From Euleptes europaea (Eukaryota; Chordata; Lepidosauria; Squamata; Sphaerodactylidae): a stretch of DNA of 64,000 nucleotides. The notes beneath the pieces are model-generated. The model made no database searches, was not told the DNA's origin, and saw only the letters and a list, made by a program, of their open reading frames with translations. Location of the stretch: contig NC_079317.1 in the NCBI RefSeq assembly GCF_029931775.1, positions 67,797,895 to 67,861,894 of the forward strand. Reading direction: 5' to 3'. Shown here in pieces: positions 34,526 through 46,809 of the stretch. Position numbers and translations under genes: made by a program. Every line of letters starts with the position of its first letter. Positions within the stretch are counted from its first letter, which is position 1.

Positions 34526-34957
34526 GTGTTTAAACCCACCAAGAAAATACAACAAATGCTACGATCAGCAAAAGACAAAAGAGACCCCCTCACCTCTGCA
34601 GGAGTATATCGTATACCTTGCAGCTGTGGAGAAGTTTACATCGGGACCACAAAACGCAGCATACAAACAAGGATAAAAGAACATGAAAGATACTGCAGAC
34701 TTGGCCAACCTGAGAAATCAGCAGTGGCTGAACATGGACTGACACAAACAGGACACAGGGTCTTATTCCAAGACACTGAAAGACTGGACAGTTCTACCAA
34801 CTATTTTGTCAGATTGCACAGAGAAGCCATTGAAATTCACAAACATCAGCACAACTTTAACAGAAAAGAGGAGAGTTTAAGAATGAATAAGGCTTGGCTT
34901 CCTGCCCTGAAAAACCTCCAGACAAAGACAACATTCAACAATAGCCATACAGATTAG
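34526..34957 (+). pseudogene. GIY-YIG endonuclease domain of Penelope-like element, right copy
   Basis: Same amino-acid sequence as the left copy from VFKPTKKIQQML to the stop. Upstream the frame stays open through the spacer and into the left arm's antisense strand, so an ATG at 34376 gives a 193-codon chimeric frame whose first part is not element protein. The genuine upstream coding reads MEKLLKKHNLQTVFKPT in the spacer. Confidence 0.9.
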
Positions 34958-35424
34958 TTTTGGATTACACACATTAACAGATCACTTCAGGATACAATGG
35001 TTCCATATTAACATACCATATCCTCATTAGCACATTATCTTGATACTTACAGGACAATACTTTTGCAGGACAATACTCAGCTCAAACCCAACCCCTTTCT
35101 GACTATATATTACTCTTTCTACACCCTTGACACTGAGAGACACTGTCCTTCAGTGTTACTACTCTGAAGATGCCTGCCACAGTTGCTGGCGAAACGTCAG
35201 GAAAGAAAATTCCAAGACCACGGTTACACAGCCCGGATAACCTACAAGAACCAAATAATAGATACTTTTAAAAAAATTACAATAGATCCTTAGCAAGCAG
35301 CTTTCAACTGTGTCCTCTGCTTTGGGGATTTGGGGGGAGTGACTAGCTAAAAACATTGGTTTTTAAAGTCCATAAATAATATATACCCCAATAACCCCCT
35401 ATATTACCCCTGCCGCATATCGTT

Positions 35425-35650
35425 TCTCTCTGGAGTTTCTCGTTAGCGAGATGCTCTGCTCTCCCCTCAGCAGTGTTGGAGGGGAGATATAAAAGGATAC
35501 CTATCTCAGAGAGAATATCCCCGTGTGGTCTGGGGGGAGTGGAAACTTTGGAGTATGTTCTTATTGGCTGTCCATTTTATAACAAGATTTGAACCCAACG
35601 ACATTAATTCTGTTAGTGAGGAAGATACTGTCCAAGTATCTGCCAGTCTT
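35425..35650 (+). mobile_element. LINE C-terminal fragment
   Basis: One frame reads RISPCGLGGVETLEYVLIGC followed by PFYNKI, resembling the CPCG...E...H.L..CPFY zinc-binding tail seen after the reverse transcriptase in squamate LINE copies. The first Cys and the His are replaced. The Penelope element may have entered a region already rich in such remnants. Confidence 0.5.
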
Positions 35651-35789
35651 GCAGTTATATATAGAGGGGGCTAGGCAAACAGTCTACCTGTTTCTACAGG
35701 TACCCCCAGCAACTATCATGCTTTTTATGAATGGCCCCTCTCATACGTGGAAATCTATGATCCTAATCCAAAGCTTACAAATAAAGCTA

Positions 35790-35985
35790 CTGCCTACTGA
35801 GTCAGACCATGGGTTCATGTAGCTCAGAACCATATACTCTGACTAGCCAGCAGAATTGCAAAGCACCAGCCAGATGTCTTTCCAAGCCTTGCTACCTAAG
35901 ATTCTTCAGTTGTAGACACTATGGATTGAACCTGGAACCTTCTGCATGCAATGCATGTCCTCTACCACTAAGACCCAGCCCCTCC
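35790..35985 (-). mobile_element. tRNA-derived SINE (3103-3310 family)
   Basis: Inverted order: ACTGAGTCAGACCATGGGTT (3' end), TCTTTCCAAGCC, ATTGAACCTGGAACCTTCTG (B box), TCCTCTACCACTAAGACCCA (A box region). The tRNA-like head is well preserved while the body has diverged. Confidence 0.82.
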
Positions 35986-36612
35986 TCCAAAAGACTTCTT
36001 CATTTTGCCTTAGCTTTCAAATCATCACCATCTTAACGTTCATTTCTATAGCACTTTTAAGGGTACAATGAATTTCCCAGTTTTTATACTTGTGTTGCCT
36101 TCAAGCCAAACCTGTAATATTGGTTAGGCTGCCCAACAGGGTTTTGCCAAAGCTTCCCAGAACACCCGAGGAGGTGATCCAAGCTGTAAGAACCAAAAGC
36201 ACAGCAAGCTCCTGGACTATTCACTAGATTCCCAGCTATATCCTCCCCGCCGCATGCTTCTTCAGCATCGATGCCTGCCTTTCAGAACAGTGTAACATTT
36301 TACTGTGCCGCAGATGTCAAGCTAGTTTGAATTTAGCCTTGCTCCCTGACAGAACTGACTGGCAAAAGGCAGACAGGCAGTCGTTTCATTGCATGATGAA
36401 AGACGGCTCTATGCTGCGCTGCTCGCATCAGATTTTTCACAAGCTCAAAAGGACGCTGCTCTAAATTGTAAGTTCAATGCCTTGGGATGCTGCATCAGGA
36501 ACGATAAGCGTTGGAGGAAAAAGAAAGGATTATTATTAAGACTGCTAGCATCTTTATGCATGACGGTCAGTGGCAGTTCAGGACCGCCACATATACAGGC
36601 ATTTGGTTGGCG
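35986..36612. other. Unannotated stretch, no gene seen
   Basis: No domain or repeat recognised. Confidence 0.5.
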
Positions 36613-36857
36613 CCATAGTATATCTCGGAGACTTTATTACCAAATACCATAGTATTTCTCAGAGACAAAATTACCAATCAGGCGAGAGGACTGTGCTGCA
36701 TTGTAAATGTAACAGAAGCTGCCATTGCACATATTAATTAGTTGAGTTCAGCACATATTAATTATAATAGTATAATAATACTACATTTTTGTTTCCCGAA
36801 AAGTACTACTTATTTCAAGACCCAGCACAGTCTGGATACACTTCAAGACCCAGCACT
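36613..36857. repeat. Cluster of three short direct duplications
   Basis: Three two-copy repeats sit within 245 bases: CCATAGTAT-A/T-TCTC at 36613 and 36647 (period 34, diverged), GCACATATTAATTA at 36727 and 36751 (period 24), and TTCAAGACCCAGCAC at 36814 and 36842 (period 28). Confidence 0.8.
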
Positions 36858-37168
36858 TTGGATGGTGTATCCAGAGAGTGCACTGAATTTCTTGATTGAC
36901 AGGGATTTTTCTCACTTGTCAAAAATCAGCTGAGACATTGGGCTGCCTTGAGCCAGTGTAGCATATATTCAAAAAAGAAGAGGTGGAAATTGAAGTTTGT
37001 GTCATAAGGATACAGAATGAACACTTTCATCTGACTGCCAGCTTACTGCACACATAATTGTGTGTCTGCTGGATCCTCATGACGTGGAAGAGGAGCTGAG
37101 AACAGGCACTTACAACTATTTTTCACTCACAACTGTTTTATCTATAAAATAAGATGGATCCACTAGAG

Positions 37169-37449
37169 TGTCAAACATACGGCCTGAGGGCCAAATCCAG
37201 CCCCTTGAGAGCTCTTATCCGGCTCACGAGCCAGCCAAGGAAGCCACCTCCACCCCAGTCCCATTCTGGGCTGGCAAGCCCACTGTGGCTGAGGCAGCCA
37301 CCCCCCAGTCCAGATCAGAGTTGGTGATCGCTCTGTAGCCAGGGCAGCCACACACACTCCCAATCTGGGCTGGCGAGGCATGGCCCAGCCCGACCAAGTG
37401 ACATTTATGTCATATCCGGCCCACGTAACAAATGAGTTCGACACCCTTG
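37169..37449. mobile_element. hAT-type transposon remnant
   Basis: It begins TGTCAAACATACGGCCTGAG and ends with TGAGTTCGACACCCTTG, partly inverse to each other. CACTAGAG flanks both sides (37161-37168 and 37450-37457), an 8-bp target duplication. The extreme left terminus seems shortened relative to the right. GGCC-rich motifs occur near both ends; the interior is GC-rich and non-coding. Confidence 0.72.
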
Positions 37450-37457
37450 CACTAGAG

Positions 37458-40400
37458 CTTTATGCAGTCAAAAGGACTTCCACAGAGTATGACTTTCTTG
37501 CCTCCTGGGGAATCTCCAGGAACAGCATTTTGAGGGGATTTGGGGCTGCAATGGAGGGAGAGAGTCACACCTCACAGGTAAAAATCCTTCTACATGCGGA
37601 AAGCTCTGGAGGATCTAAGCCTAAGCCTAGAGTAAGTTACCTCATAATCAGTACCCTAAGGCTCTTAAGTTATTAAAAAGAAGGTGTATGCAATGGTAAG
37701 AGGCATGATTTCTATCTGGTAAATCCAGATGTATGAAGTGGAGTTAAAGTGTTTAGGAAATTAGAAGAACAACATGTGAAAATCCCTTCTTAGGCATACA
37801 CACAAATCCTAGTGCATCCTATCCACAAGTCAATGCAACTTGGGAAAATCTTCTTAGAATGAAGTGTTAATTACAAAATTGACAACAAGGAAATGGGCCA
37901 CTGTGGGACAAAGAAAAGATCTCCATAATCAAAAAACCAATTTAATCACTCAAAGGTAGCTGCTTCTTAGGAATATTGACCCATTGCTCCATTGTTTCTT
38001 TGATTTAGCAGGCAAGTGAAATCACTATTTACTCTGTCTTGAGTTCCTTACATAGCTTCATGGGAAAAGACTGTTAAAAGACTAATGGGCTGATCCCAAG
38101 GATCATTGCTGCTCCATTATTTCAGTGCATGGCATGGAAGCATACTAAGCAGTGTGATAACACAACATCACAAAGCATGATCTTACCCTATTGGTGCAGA
38201 GACTTAACTTCAGAGCAATTGCAGAAAGACATGAGGATGCAGATATTTAGGAATGGGATGTTAGCAGGAAAAGTCATCACTCTCATCAAATCCTTTCAGA
38301 CAGACTGCTGCTTCATAGGCAGAAAGTCCATCAATTGCCATCATTAGCAGGTCTTTACTGAACACCCCTTATAAAATACACTGCAAATTGTGTTCTCAGA
38401 TACAGCAATAAGATGAAGTTAATGTTAGTCACAACTGACACTGGTGGAAAGGAAATGGAGGAATACAAGTTTCAATGGCTAGCGACTGTCAGGAGCTCTG
38501 AAAAGTGTGGCTGTGTTGCATCAGAAAACACAGAGCATAATCCCTAATGAAGACTCCAATAACCTGAACAGAATTCTGAAAAATCCACCAAAGGACAACG
38601 AGCAGAGATCCTTTGGCTGTTGACCTACTTTAAAATCAGAGAGGGCTGCAATCCATATTCGATGTGAGCCAAGACACCTCTGCTTGACTCTAATTGGACA
38701 ATCAAATTGTGATTGGATGGCCTCACATAAATTTCCCAAATCACCTCAAGCCTTATTCCCAAATTCCTTCAAGCTGTGACTCTAATAGTAACACTCTATA
38801 CATTGCCTTTCTTTCAGGTCACACCTTGCCTGATTTTTTACTTCTTCATCCTGTCCTGAATTACTCTTAGATGGACCCTCCAGGTATGCTTCTTGTTCAC
38901 CTTCTGAACCTGATGCCAGATGGATGGACACCAAAGATTAACCTATGGTCCAATTGCAAGCCGATGCTTTCTCGCATTTCCATTAACTCAATGCTGCAAG
39001 CCCTCTTTCTTAATGGAACTGTTAGATGAGCATGCCTGGCCTGTCAGTCTTCTCCCTCCTTCTGCCCACATACTGTCTCTGCCTGGGGAAAGCTAGTAAA
39101 GCACCACACCGGCAGGCACTTCTCCAGCATCCCTTGCAGACTCTCTGTTAGCTTTCTGTGACCAGAGGAAGCAGCAGTATTACAAAGTAGGGAAGGTCAA
39201 AAGACTAGTCATTTCATTCACTAGTATACTCATATGAGTACATGGATCTTGCATATTGTTCTTTCAATTGCATGCACAGAATTACCATGCTGTTGTAAAC
39301 ATGGTTTCATGGTGTCGTGATCTTATTTTTAAATTGCACCTGTCTTCAACCTAAATGGCTGTAAAACAAGTGTGCGTGAGTCTGAAAAATATCTCATGTG
39401 TTGTTTCTGTGGAAGTAATGCTTTTTTTTTTTAAGGTCTCACATCTAAAAAGTAAAGGACAATGCAAATACCCATGATTACAAATTGAGTTAACATTAAG
39501 GGGTTACTCTTTGGTTTCAAAAAGCTATTAAAATACTTGAGGGAAAGAAACGAGGCTGAGAGAGGACAAAAGATTCAGCTCTTTTGCAGGTGGGCAGACT
39601 GAAGAACTTCCCCAGGTATTCACAGATGAAGATTAACAGTACATACTCTCGTGGGACAAAGGGACGTCTACACAGACATTTGAAACTTAAATTTCATCTT
39701 TCAAAAGCTTTGCATCTGGGTCCATAAATAAAAACTACCATTGCATGGTTTTTCCATATCTACTGCCCATGGAAGTAAAACTGAAAGGACAGCTTGCCAG
39801 TACAGTGCAGAATTAGAACAAGAAATCATATTAAACCACTGACTCGTCACCTTCCATTTTAGTAAGAATCTGTCAAGAGTTATAGAATAAACATACACTT
39901 TAGCAGATATATGAAAAATTACAATCTTTTGCCAGCAAATTGGATGGAAAAACGATTACTATTTTTAATTATTAAGATTCGCAGAAGCAGAGACACACAT
40001 TATTGACTCACAATAGGCTGAACTTTCGTGGCCTCGTGGGCCTCTTTCCCCCTCTCCTGACAGAGTCTAATTACCCACACCATATTCATATCCAGCAGGA
40101 TTTCCCTAATTAGTTTGCATTAATTTCCGTGGATGTATATCAGCGATTCCAAAATATCACATGAAAATCTACCTGATAATGTAACAAGGCTCTGTACCAG
40201 GGTTCATTATTGCCAGAAGTAAGGGGTGGTGGCTACAATACACTGCAAACTAGGGCTTCTATTAAACACTGAATGCTTCCTTATTCAGTTCAAATATCCC
40301 CATTTTCATTTTGCTTACTTTGTGCAAATTGAACCTATGTGTCTTTATTTTAACAAAATGTATCCAGGTACAACCTTATTTATGCATCATCCCTCATCAC

Positions 40401-40690
40401 TGAGGTCTATTCTCTATTGATATGGTAATCATAGGGAGGTTTCTGTTTTCATGTGACATAATTTGTTTAACGAAGACACAAGCATTTGGTGTGTTGTGCT
40501 AGTAGCCTTCCTCAGACTCCACCTCAAGAATTCTGTGATAATTTAACGTTTTGCTTTGTTTTGTTTTTAAGCCTGAGTTATTAGAACGTTTGCATTATGC
40601 TCCTTGGCACAAGCCTTTTAATATTTGTTGGCACTGGAGTTCTGATTCCAAGTTCAGGAAGAACGAAGACTCTCTTGTCGATCTGTGTGT
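37458..40690. other. Long unannotated stretch, no gene seen
   Basis: AT-rich DNA with only short frames. I found no SINE, LINE tail or inverted-repeat element that I can name here, making this one of the barest parts of the window. Confidence 0.5.
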
Positions 40691-41859
40691 CTATGGTTCT
40701 CTTTCAAAATAACGTCCTCTACAACTTTCATTAGATCCAAGAATGTGGTAAGCTTTACTGTAGATATCTAATAAGGAAAGGCTGGCTTCCAAAGCTAAAT
40801 CACCACAATTATCATGGAGGGTTCTGCAAACCTGGAAGCACAGAAATAACTTATCTTTTAAAAGATAAGTGGTCTGGAGATCTGGCTTGTTGGGACTTCC
40901 ATGACTTTCTGATGTTGGTCCCTTGCTGGTTCCTGCTGGCCTTGTTTGGCTTCCCAAGAGCTGCTGCTGCTGGCTTGGCTCTCTGGTCCTGTTGTCAGCT
41001 TCTGGCAATCTTGGGCATCTCTGTGGCTGATGGGCTGGTTGCCATTTTTTTGAGCTGCTTTCTTTCCTGCCAGAGTGGATTGCTCACCAGGCTGTGGTGT
41101 TCCGCCTTGTTGTTGGTGTGCCCAGACACAGTGGGTCCTGTTGTTGGTTGTTGTCAGCTGCCATTAGCTTGCAGCCCAGGGACTTTCCAGGAAGTGCTCG
41201 GAGGATCCAGGACTTGGGGGTTACTTCAGAGGATTCCGGAGGATCTTGGTGATTTCTGGGCCTTCCTGGTAACCGGACTGGCCTGGACTCTGTGTTATTC
41301 TCAAGGTACTCTGGCTTGGCTTGGGTTCCAAGAAGATCTTCTGTCCCACTGAAATGGAACATCTCAACTCTGGAGTGTATTTTTCTCAGGAAGCCACAAT
41401 ATTCTACCTTGTTGCCTGGGACTGGTTCCTATGGAGGCAAGACCTATAGTATCCATACTATTTACACTTGCTTGCTTATTTTGACATCTGCCTTTCTCTT
41501 ATTAACGAGGGGATTGGCCTACTTTCTTCCCAAGAAGGCTTTCCCTCCCAGGATTATCATCAGTGAGGGCTCTATATTATACTGTATCATATTGCTGCTT
41601 CGTTTTAGTGAGGGTTGGGTGATGAGGGGGGGGGGATGAGATTGATGGATTTTTGTATTATTATTTTTGTAATATTTTCTTAGTAAATTAGTATAGATTG
41701 CATTCCTGAAGTTGATAATAATATTTTAATTATCAATGAACTACTGGATGGGAAATCTAGTGATACTGTGTTTAATATGTGGGAGATTGACTCAGGGAGG
41801 GATGGAAGTAGACTCTGCCCTTATATGGGAGGCCAGCATTGGGTCGGGAATCCCAGTGA
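40691..41859. other. Stretch with overlapping open frames, no gene recognised
   Basis: Frames of 146 codons (40912-41352, plus) and about 100 codons (minus) overlap. The plus frame is Leu/Cys/Gly-rich without domain. The DNA is rich in CTG/TTG and CTTGG motifs, which keeps several frames open. It could be the 5' part of the L2-like LINE that follows, but I cannot show this. Confidence 0.4.
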
Positions 41860-44325
41860 TTGTGGAGCATAGGAGGTATGGCAATAGGAGAAGGGGGGAG
41901 AAAGTTTTATAAGAGATGGAAACAGAGATATAGTTATACTTGGTCACCTTCCAACCTTCGACCCATCCCAAGAAATGATGATGGTGGGGTTAGGAATTTA
42001 AGTCCAACACTGATGCTGTGTAATGCCAGGTCCATTACTACTAAGACTGCAATGCTGCAGAGTCACTTTGCAGCTCATGAAGTGGTATGGGTGATTGAGA
42101 CCTGGGTGAGGGAAGGTGAGACTGTAGCCCTGAAAGAACTGCCCCCCCCCCCCAGTTTGCGGTCCTTCTTCAGCTCTGGACAAACGGCCGGAGGGTGGCA
42201 GTGCTCATTCAGTTTTTCTTCTTCAGTGCAATCCCTGTCCCAGAGAACTCCAGCATAGATTGTTTGGGTCTGGTGTGGGAAGCACAGGAGAGTATGGCTA
42301 TCTTCTTGATGTACCTAGCTCACTAAAAGATATCCTGTTGAGCCTCCTTGAGGTGGTGTTGGGCTGGGCCTTGCAGTACCCCAGACTGATAGTTCTGTGG
42401 ACTTCAATGTCCATGCTGACATGGACTCTTTTTCACAGGCTTTGGCCACACACTGGATATGATCTTTGGAGTGGGTGTGAATGTGGGTCTGATTTTTATA
42501 GAAAGAGTGCCATGGTCAGACCCCTTTGCCTTGAAGGCCCTTCTGGGATTCCCAGCCCCTCCCCGCATAAGCGGCGAGGACATTTATGCTTGCCCATAGA
42601 GACACATAGATGCAATCTGAACACTCTGCGGGATCCGATACCCCCGACGATTTCTAAGATGTGCCAATAGAGGATTGGCATTGCCGTCTCTCTGAAGTCA
42701 TCGACGAGATTGCTCTCCAATGTCCCCTTTGCTCTCGTTCTAAGTTTGCCCCTTGATATACTCCATGGCTATGGATGAAAAAGAAGGAGCTGAAATAACT
42801 AGAACAGGTTACTCGTGACGAAGCTACAGGAACATCTCATAGGGCGTTTATAGGTCCTATGAGGTGACAGTGAAGACTGCAAAGAAGGCTTACTATGAGG
42901 CCTTTATTGTATCCGCTAGCTCACACCCAGCTCAATTGTTTAGGGTGATTAGGTCTCTTACATCCCTCTCTGAGGGATCTCAAAATGCTAGTTATTTGGA
43001 AATCAGCCATGAGGCTTTTGTGTGCCGTTTTGCAGATAAAATCTTGTTGCTCCACCAGGACCTCTCTGCCAATGTCGATACAGTGAGTGAACTGGACGCT
43101 CCTTGGCCATTTTTGGGTCCTGTATTGGACCAATTCAGCTGACCCTCCCATACCAATGTCGATAGGATCCTGTCTGCTGTGAAGCCAATCACTTGCCTCT
43201 TGGACCCATGCCCATCCTGGCTGGTTAAGGCCAGTGGGGATGGGTCTTCCTGGAAAGATTGAAAGAGGCAGTGGTGGGGGCACTCTTAAAGAAACCATCT
43301 CTGGATCCTTCTGATCCAGACAACTAATGCTCAGTGTCCAATCTTACATTCCTAGGTAAGTAATTGAGAGAGCGGCAACAGAACAGCTTCAGGCTTTGTT
43401 GGAGAACATATAGGCTCTGGAGCCATTTCAGTCTGGCTTCTGGCCTGGCCATGGGACGGAAACAGTGCTGGTCGCCTTCACAATCTCTGTAGACAGCTGG
43501 ATTGAGACGGGTTAGTGCTGCTGCTACTACTTGATCTTTCAGCAGCATTTGACAAAGTAGATTATGACCTACTGACCCACTGTCTCACCGATATTGGTTT
43601 ACATGGGACAGTTCTTCAATGGCTGGTCTCATTTCTCCAAGATCAGGGACAGAGGGTGGCGCTAGGGGAGAAGGTCTCGCCACGATACCCATTGGTATGT
43701 GGAGTTCCTCAGGGGGTGATCCTCTCCAATGCTTTTAAATATCTATCTGTGCCCCCTTGCTCAGCTGGTCTGCAGTTTGGGGCTGTATCTGTGGGACCAT
43801 CTTTCCCACTATGCCCCCCCTCCCCAGAGAGCATTGCACTCAGCTAGTAACAACTGACTCGTGGTTCCCAGCCCCAAAAGTATCTGGCTGTCCCGACCAG
43901 GGCCAGAGCTTTTTCGGCTCTGGTTCTGGCCTGGTGAAACTCTATCAAATGAGACCCGGACCCTATGAGACCTGGCTTAGTTCCACAGGGACTTCAAGAC
44001 TGAGATGTTCCACTGGGCCTATGGTTGAGGACAGCATCAGTTCCATTCTAGCTGGCCTCCCTGCCCTTATTCTCCCTTCCCTTTTCCTTTCCCTGTTTTC
44101 CCTCCCTTTCCTCTTCTTCCTCTTGTTCTTCTTGTTTGTTCTCCCGTTATTAGTAGGGGCACCACTCCAAATTTCAGTGTTAACGTTGGAAATGATTTTA
44201 AATCCTGATTTATACACTGTGTAATGTATTTATTTAAATTGTACTTGTTTTGTTGGTTGTTAGCCACCTTAAACTCAACCTTGGTTGGGAAATGGCGGGG
44301 TAGAAGTCAAATAAAGAAATAATGT
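41860..44325 (+). mobile_element. L2-like LINE, internally deleted
   Basis: An endonuclease start (LCNARSITTKTAML, then VVWVIETWVREGE) at about 42020-42110 is followed by broken coding DNA. Reverse transcriptase motifs lie at 43515-43715: LLLLLDLSAAFDKVDYDLL, then VCGVPQGVILS. After this the sequence jumps to a C-terminal end and a 3' UTR; the YADD region is absent, so a deletion of several hundred bases is likely near 43740. The end is CCACCTTAAACTCAACCTTG followed by AAATAAAGAAATAA. Stops and frameshifts are many. The motifs fit the L2/CR1 group, closest to L2. Confidence 0.82.
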
Positions 44326-44932
44326 GGGCCAAAAAACTTCAAAGAAAGTTAACAGTGATGTCAGTACTTGTTCAGACATCAAAGAACCTTACATGCTAGA
44401 ATTAGAGCACCACAGGCTTCTCAAAACAACAGATAACGACAAAAAAAAATTAGGAACAGGCAGTTAGGAGGGGGGAAAGTAAGAGCTGAGGAAAAGGAAA
44501 TTGGGATTTTCTCTTCCTTGTAATTGTGGTTCACCACCTGTTATATGTATAGATGTAAAGGCCATATATTATACATATAAATTATGTAAAATGTCTAAAA
44601 GAAGCAAACGTATCATCAATACAATCACAATAATAGGAGGACTGATACCATTCACAATGACAACACAGCCAAATACAAATTACAATAGCAGGGCCAGCAA
44701 AATGCTCCAAGAAAAGGCTATTCCAGATTTTTTTATAGTTCAAGGAGCTCAACTGCTCCAATACTGAAGACATCTACTGTTAAGCTGTCATTTATGCACA
44801 ACATACAACATTTCCTTAAACAAAACAGCCCTTGCCACTTCAAGGGAAGTCAGAGTAAGTCCCAAATTAAGATGACATTGCAGTTGTGAGTTTCCTCTTT
44901 TAAAAAACTTTGGTATCTTCTACTATCAATTA
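44326..44932. other. Unannotated stretch, no gene seen
   Basis: AT-rich, nothing recognised. Confidence 0.5.
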
Positions 44933-45870
44933 GGGTGGATGTGATTTAAATCAAATCAATTTAAATCATGATTTAAATCGGTAAGTTTAGTCGGTAAGAC
45001 TAGATTTCGACTATTTAATTCACTAGTCAGTAAGACTATATTTAAATCGTGGTTTTCTATATAACCAGTACTTCTCTTAATGTTGTTTCATTTGGGCCAG
45101 CAGGCCTTGTGTTTGCATTTTGCACACATGCCTGCTTTACCCATAGGTACAGGAACTTTGTTAAAATATTTCCAAACTGGGTCTCTTTTATGGCCTGCTG
45201 CCATTATAGGTTTTCTCCTCCAGGGAGAGAATAATATGATAAACCTCAGGCTATACACACAAAGATCCAAAGAGTTGTGGAGAATTCTGCTCAAAAGGTT
45301 TCACTATCATTTTTACTGCTTGTCCCTCCCTCCACACGCCTAGCTCCTTGTGCAGATCTATTCCACTCCAATCAATCTTCTATTCATTGAACTTTTTGAA
45401 ACTTAGCACTTAAGAGGTCAGGGGTTGATTCTGTGTACATAGATTTGTAAAGGAGCAATGGGATTAAGATCTTTTTCTCAACTCTGTATGTTTATTTTTT
45501 AACATTTTTGCTGTGAAGAAGAGGCTTGTTATCTCTGCAGATACAAATTCACAGTTTTGAGAACTGCAAAGCCAAGCATCTGTGATAATATCTTCTTGAG
45601 AGAAAAACTGCCCAAAATAATCTTACAGAAACCTCTGGAAGAGCATGACATTGTGAATGGATTAATGGTGTTCATTTACTAAAAAATTTAAAAATTGCAT
45701 GAATATACAGCTTCATGCTACATAATTAAAAACTACTTATTTCATGATTGATAACCTTTGGACTGTAATGTTTCTTAAATAGAAAACTATCTTTAGACAG
45801 ATTTTTCCTCAAAAAGCATTTTATCAAAAAAATCTGATTTAAATCAGATAGAAAAGTTATCCACAGAACG
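44933..45870. mobile_element. Possible DNA transposon remnant with ATTTAAAT-rich ends
   Basis: The left edge (44933-45050) has repeated TGATTTAAATCA-like palindromes, and the right edge (45830-45855) has ATCTGATTTAAATCAGAT, itself a palindrome. Such ATTTAAATC-rich termini occur in a reptilian DNA transposon family. I cannot fix the ends or find a target duplication. Confidence 0.35.
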
Positions 45871-46809
45871 AAGTTTTACCTTCTGAGAATAGATGCTAAG
45901 TGTTAACCAACAGTGCATACTTCACAAAACTGTCATCTGCCTCCATTTTCTATAAACTGCAGCTATCCATTAAAGACTGGACTGGACACTCTTAACACAG
46001 TAAGAAGCCAAGCAAAAGTCTACCCTTTAACATAAGAAGTCTCTAACTCGTAATCCCAACACATACGTCCTAATGGATTTAATCAAGTAAAAGTACAAAA
46101 TGACTTCCTCCTCTTGAGAGCTCTGCCTGAATGGACACTGAATAAGGACTTCAGGATTTGTGCTTCAGTTACTCGGCATTTAAAGAGCTACAGTTTAATT
46201 ATTCTAAGACTTTGAGCTATAAATACTGGGATTTTACACTTCCCCTGCCAGTCCGAAGTACACATTTTCAAAACCACAGAGGGATTTTGAATACCTTATT
46301 CCCATGATTTTGATAAATAGGAACTGAGTTCACACATCTCATAAACAGCTTATAAAATGTCTCTCTAAACTGCATTTTTAGCATTTCCACACTGCCCCCC
46401 CTCCTCCCATCCTGGTAATCTTCTTAACCACTGGACACTTAGGAATCATTGATTTATTCAAAAGTGAGGGAGAATCATGCTTCTCTACCTGCATGTTTTC
46501 CCTTCCTACTTCAAAGCAATGAAATCATCAGAGTCAAACCACAATGTCTGCTCAAGAGGATTAAAATGTTTGTTTCCAAGGATAAACTTTAATAACAAAC
46601 ATACTGCATGGGAAGACAGTTACTGTTCAAGCTATTGCAATTGGTTTTAAGTTAAGGAAAAGAGAACTCTTGAGGTCAGTCCTCAATGCCAAATCCTCAA
46701 CAGAGTTGCTTGTGTGCATCAATCAAGGAGAAAAACGTTGCACCACAAATAGTTCAAATTTGCAAGACAGTCACATTTTTAAGCACCCAACCTAATCTGC
46801 CCTTCCTTG
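45871..46809. other. Unannotated stretch with part of a dispersed repeat
   Basis: CAAATCCTCAAC-A-GAGTTGC at 46690 and GTTGCACCACAAATAG at 46736 recur, slightly changed, at 49481 and 49543 in the same order and orientation. No gene recognised. Confidence 0.45.

Larger units (their letters stand above)
33674..35264. mobile_element. Penelope-like element, palindromic double copy with one target duplication
   Basis: Two copies of the 3' part of a Penelope-like element lie head to head: left arm 33717-34444 (minus) and right arm 34525-35252 (plus), 728 bp each, around an 80-bp spacer. I see no mismatch between arms. AAATAATAGATA flanks the whole (33674-33685 and 35253-35264), so the palindrome appears to have entered as one unit. 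The left copy has about 31 more bases at its outer end (33686-33716, TTGTCGAAGGCTTTCACGGT). Each arm encodes the GIY-YIG endonuclease domain; no reverse transcriptase is present. The spacer continues the plus-strand reading 5' of the domain, so the right copy is the longer one inward. Inverted double copies are known for Penelope-like elements. Confidence 0.92.

Noticed and set aside
40912-41352. 146-codon plus-strand frame with Leu-rich, membrane-like composition
   Set aside because: An overlapping minus-strand frame is equally open, no domain is visible, and CTG/CTTGG-rich DNA explains the hydrophobic reading.
43955-44217. Lys/Arg/Glu-rich minus-strand frame
   Set aside because: It is the complement of a pyrimidine-rich tract in an L2-like LINE 3' UTR.
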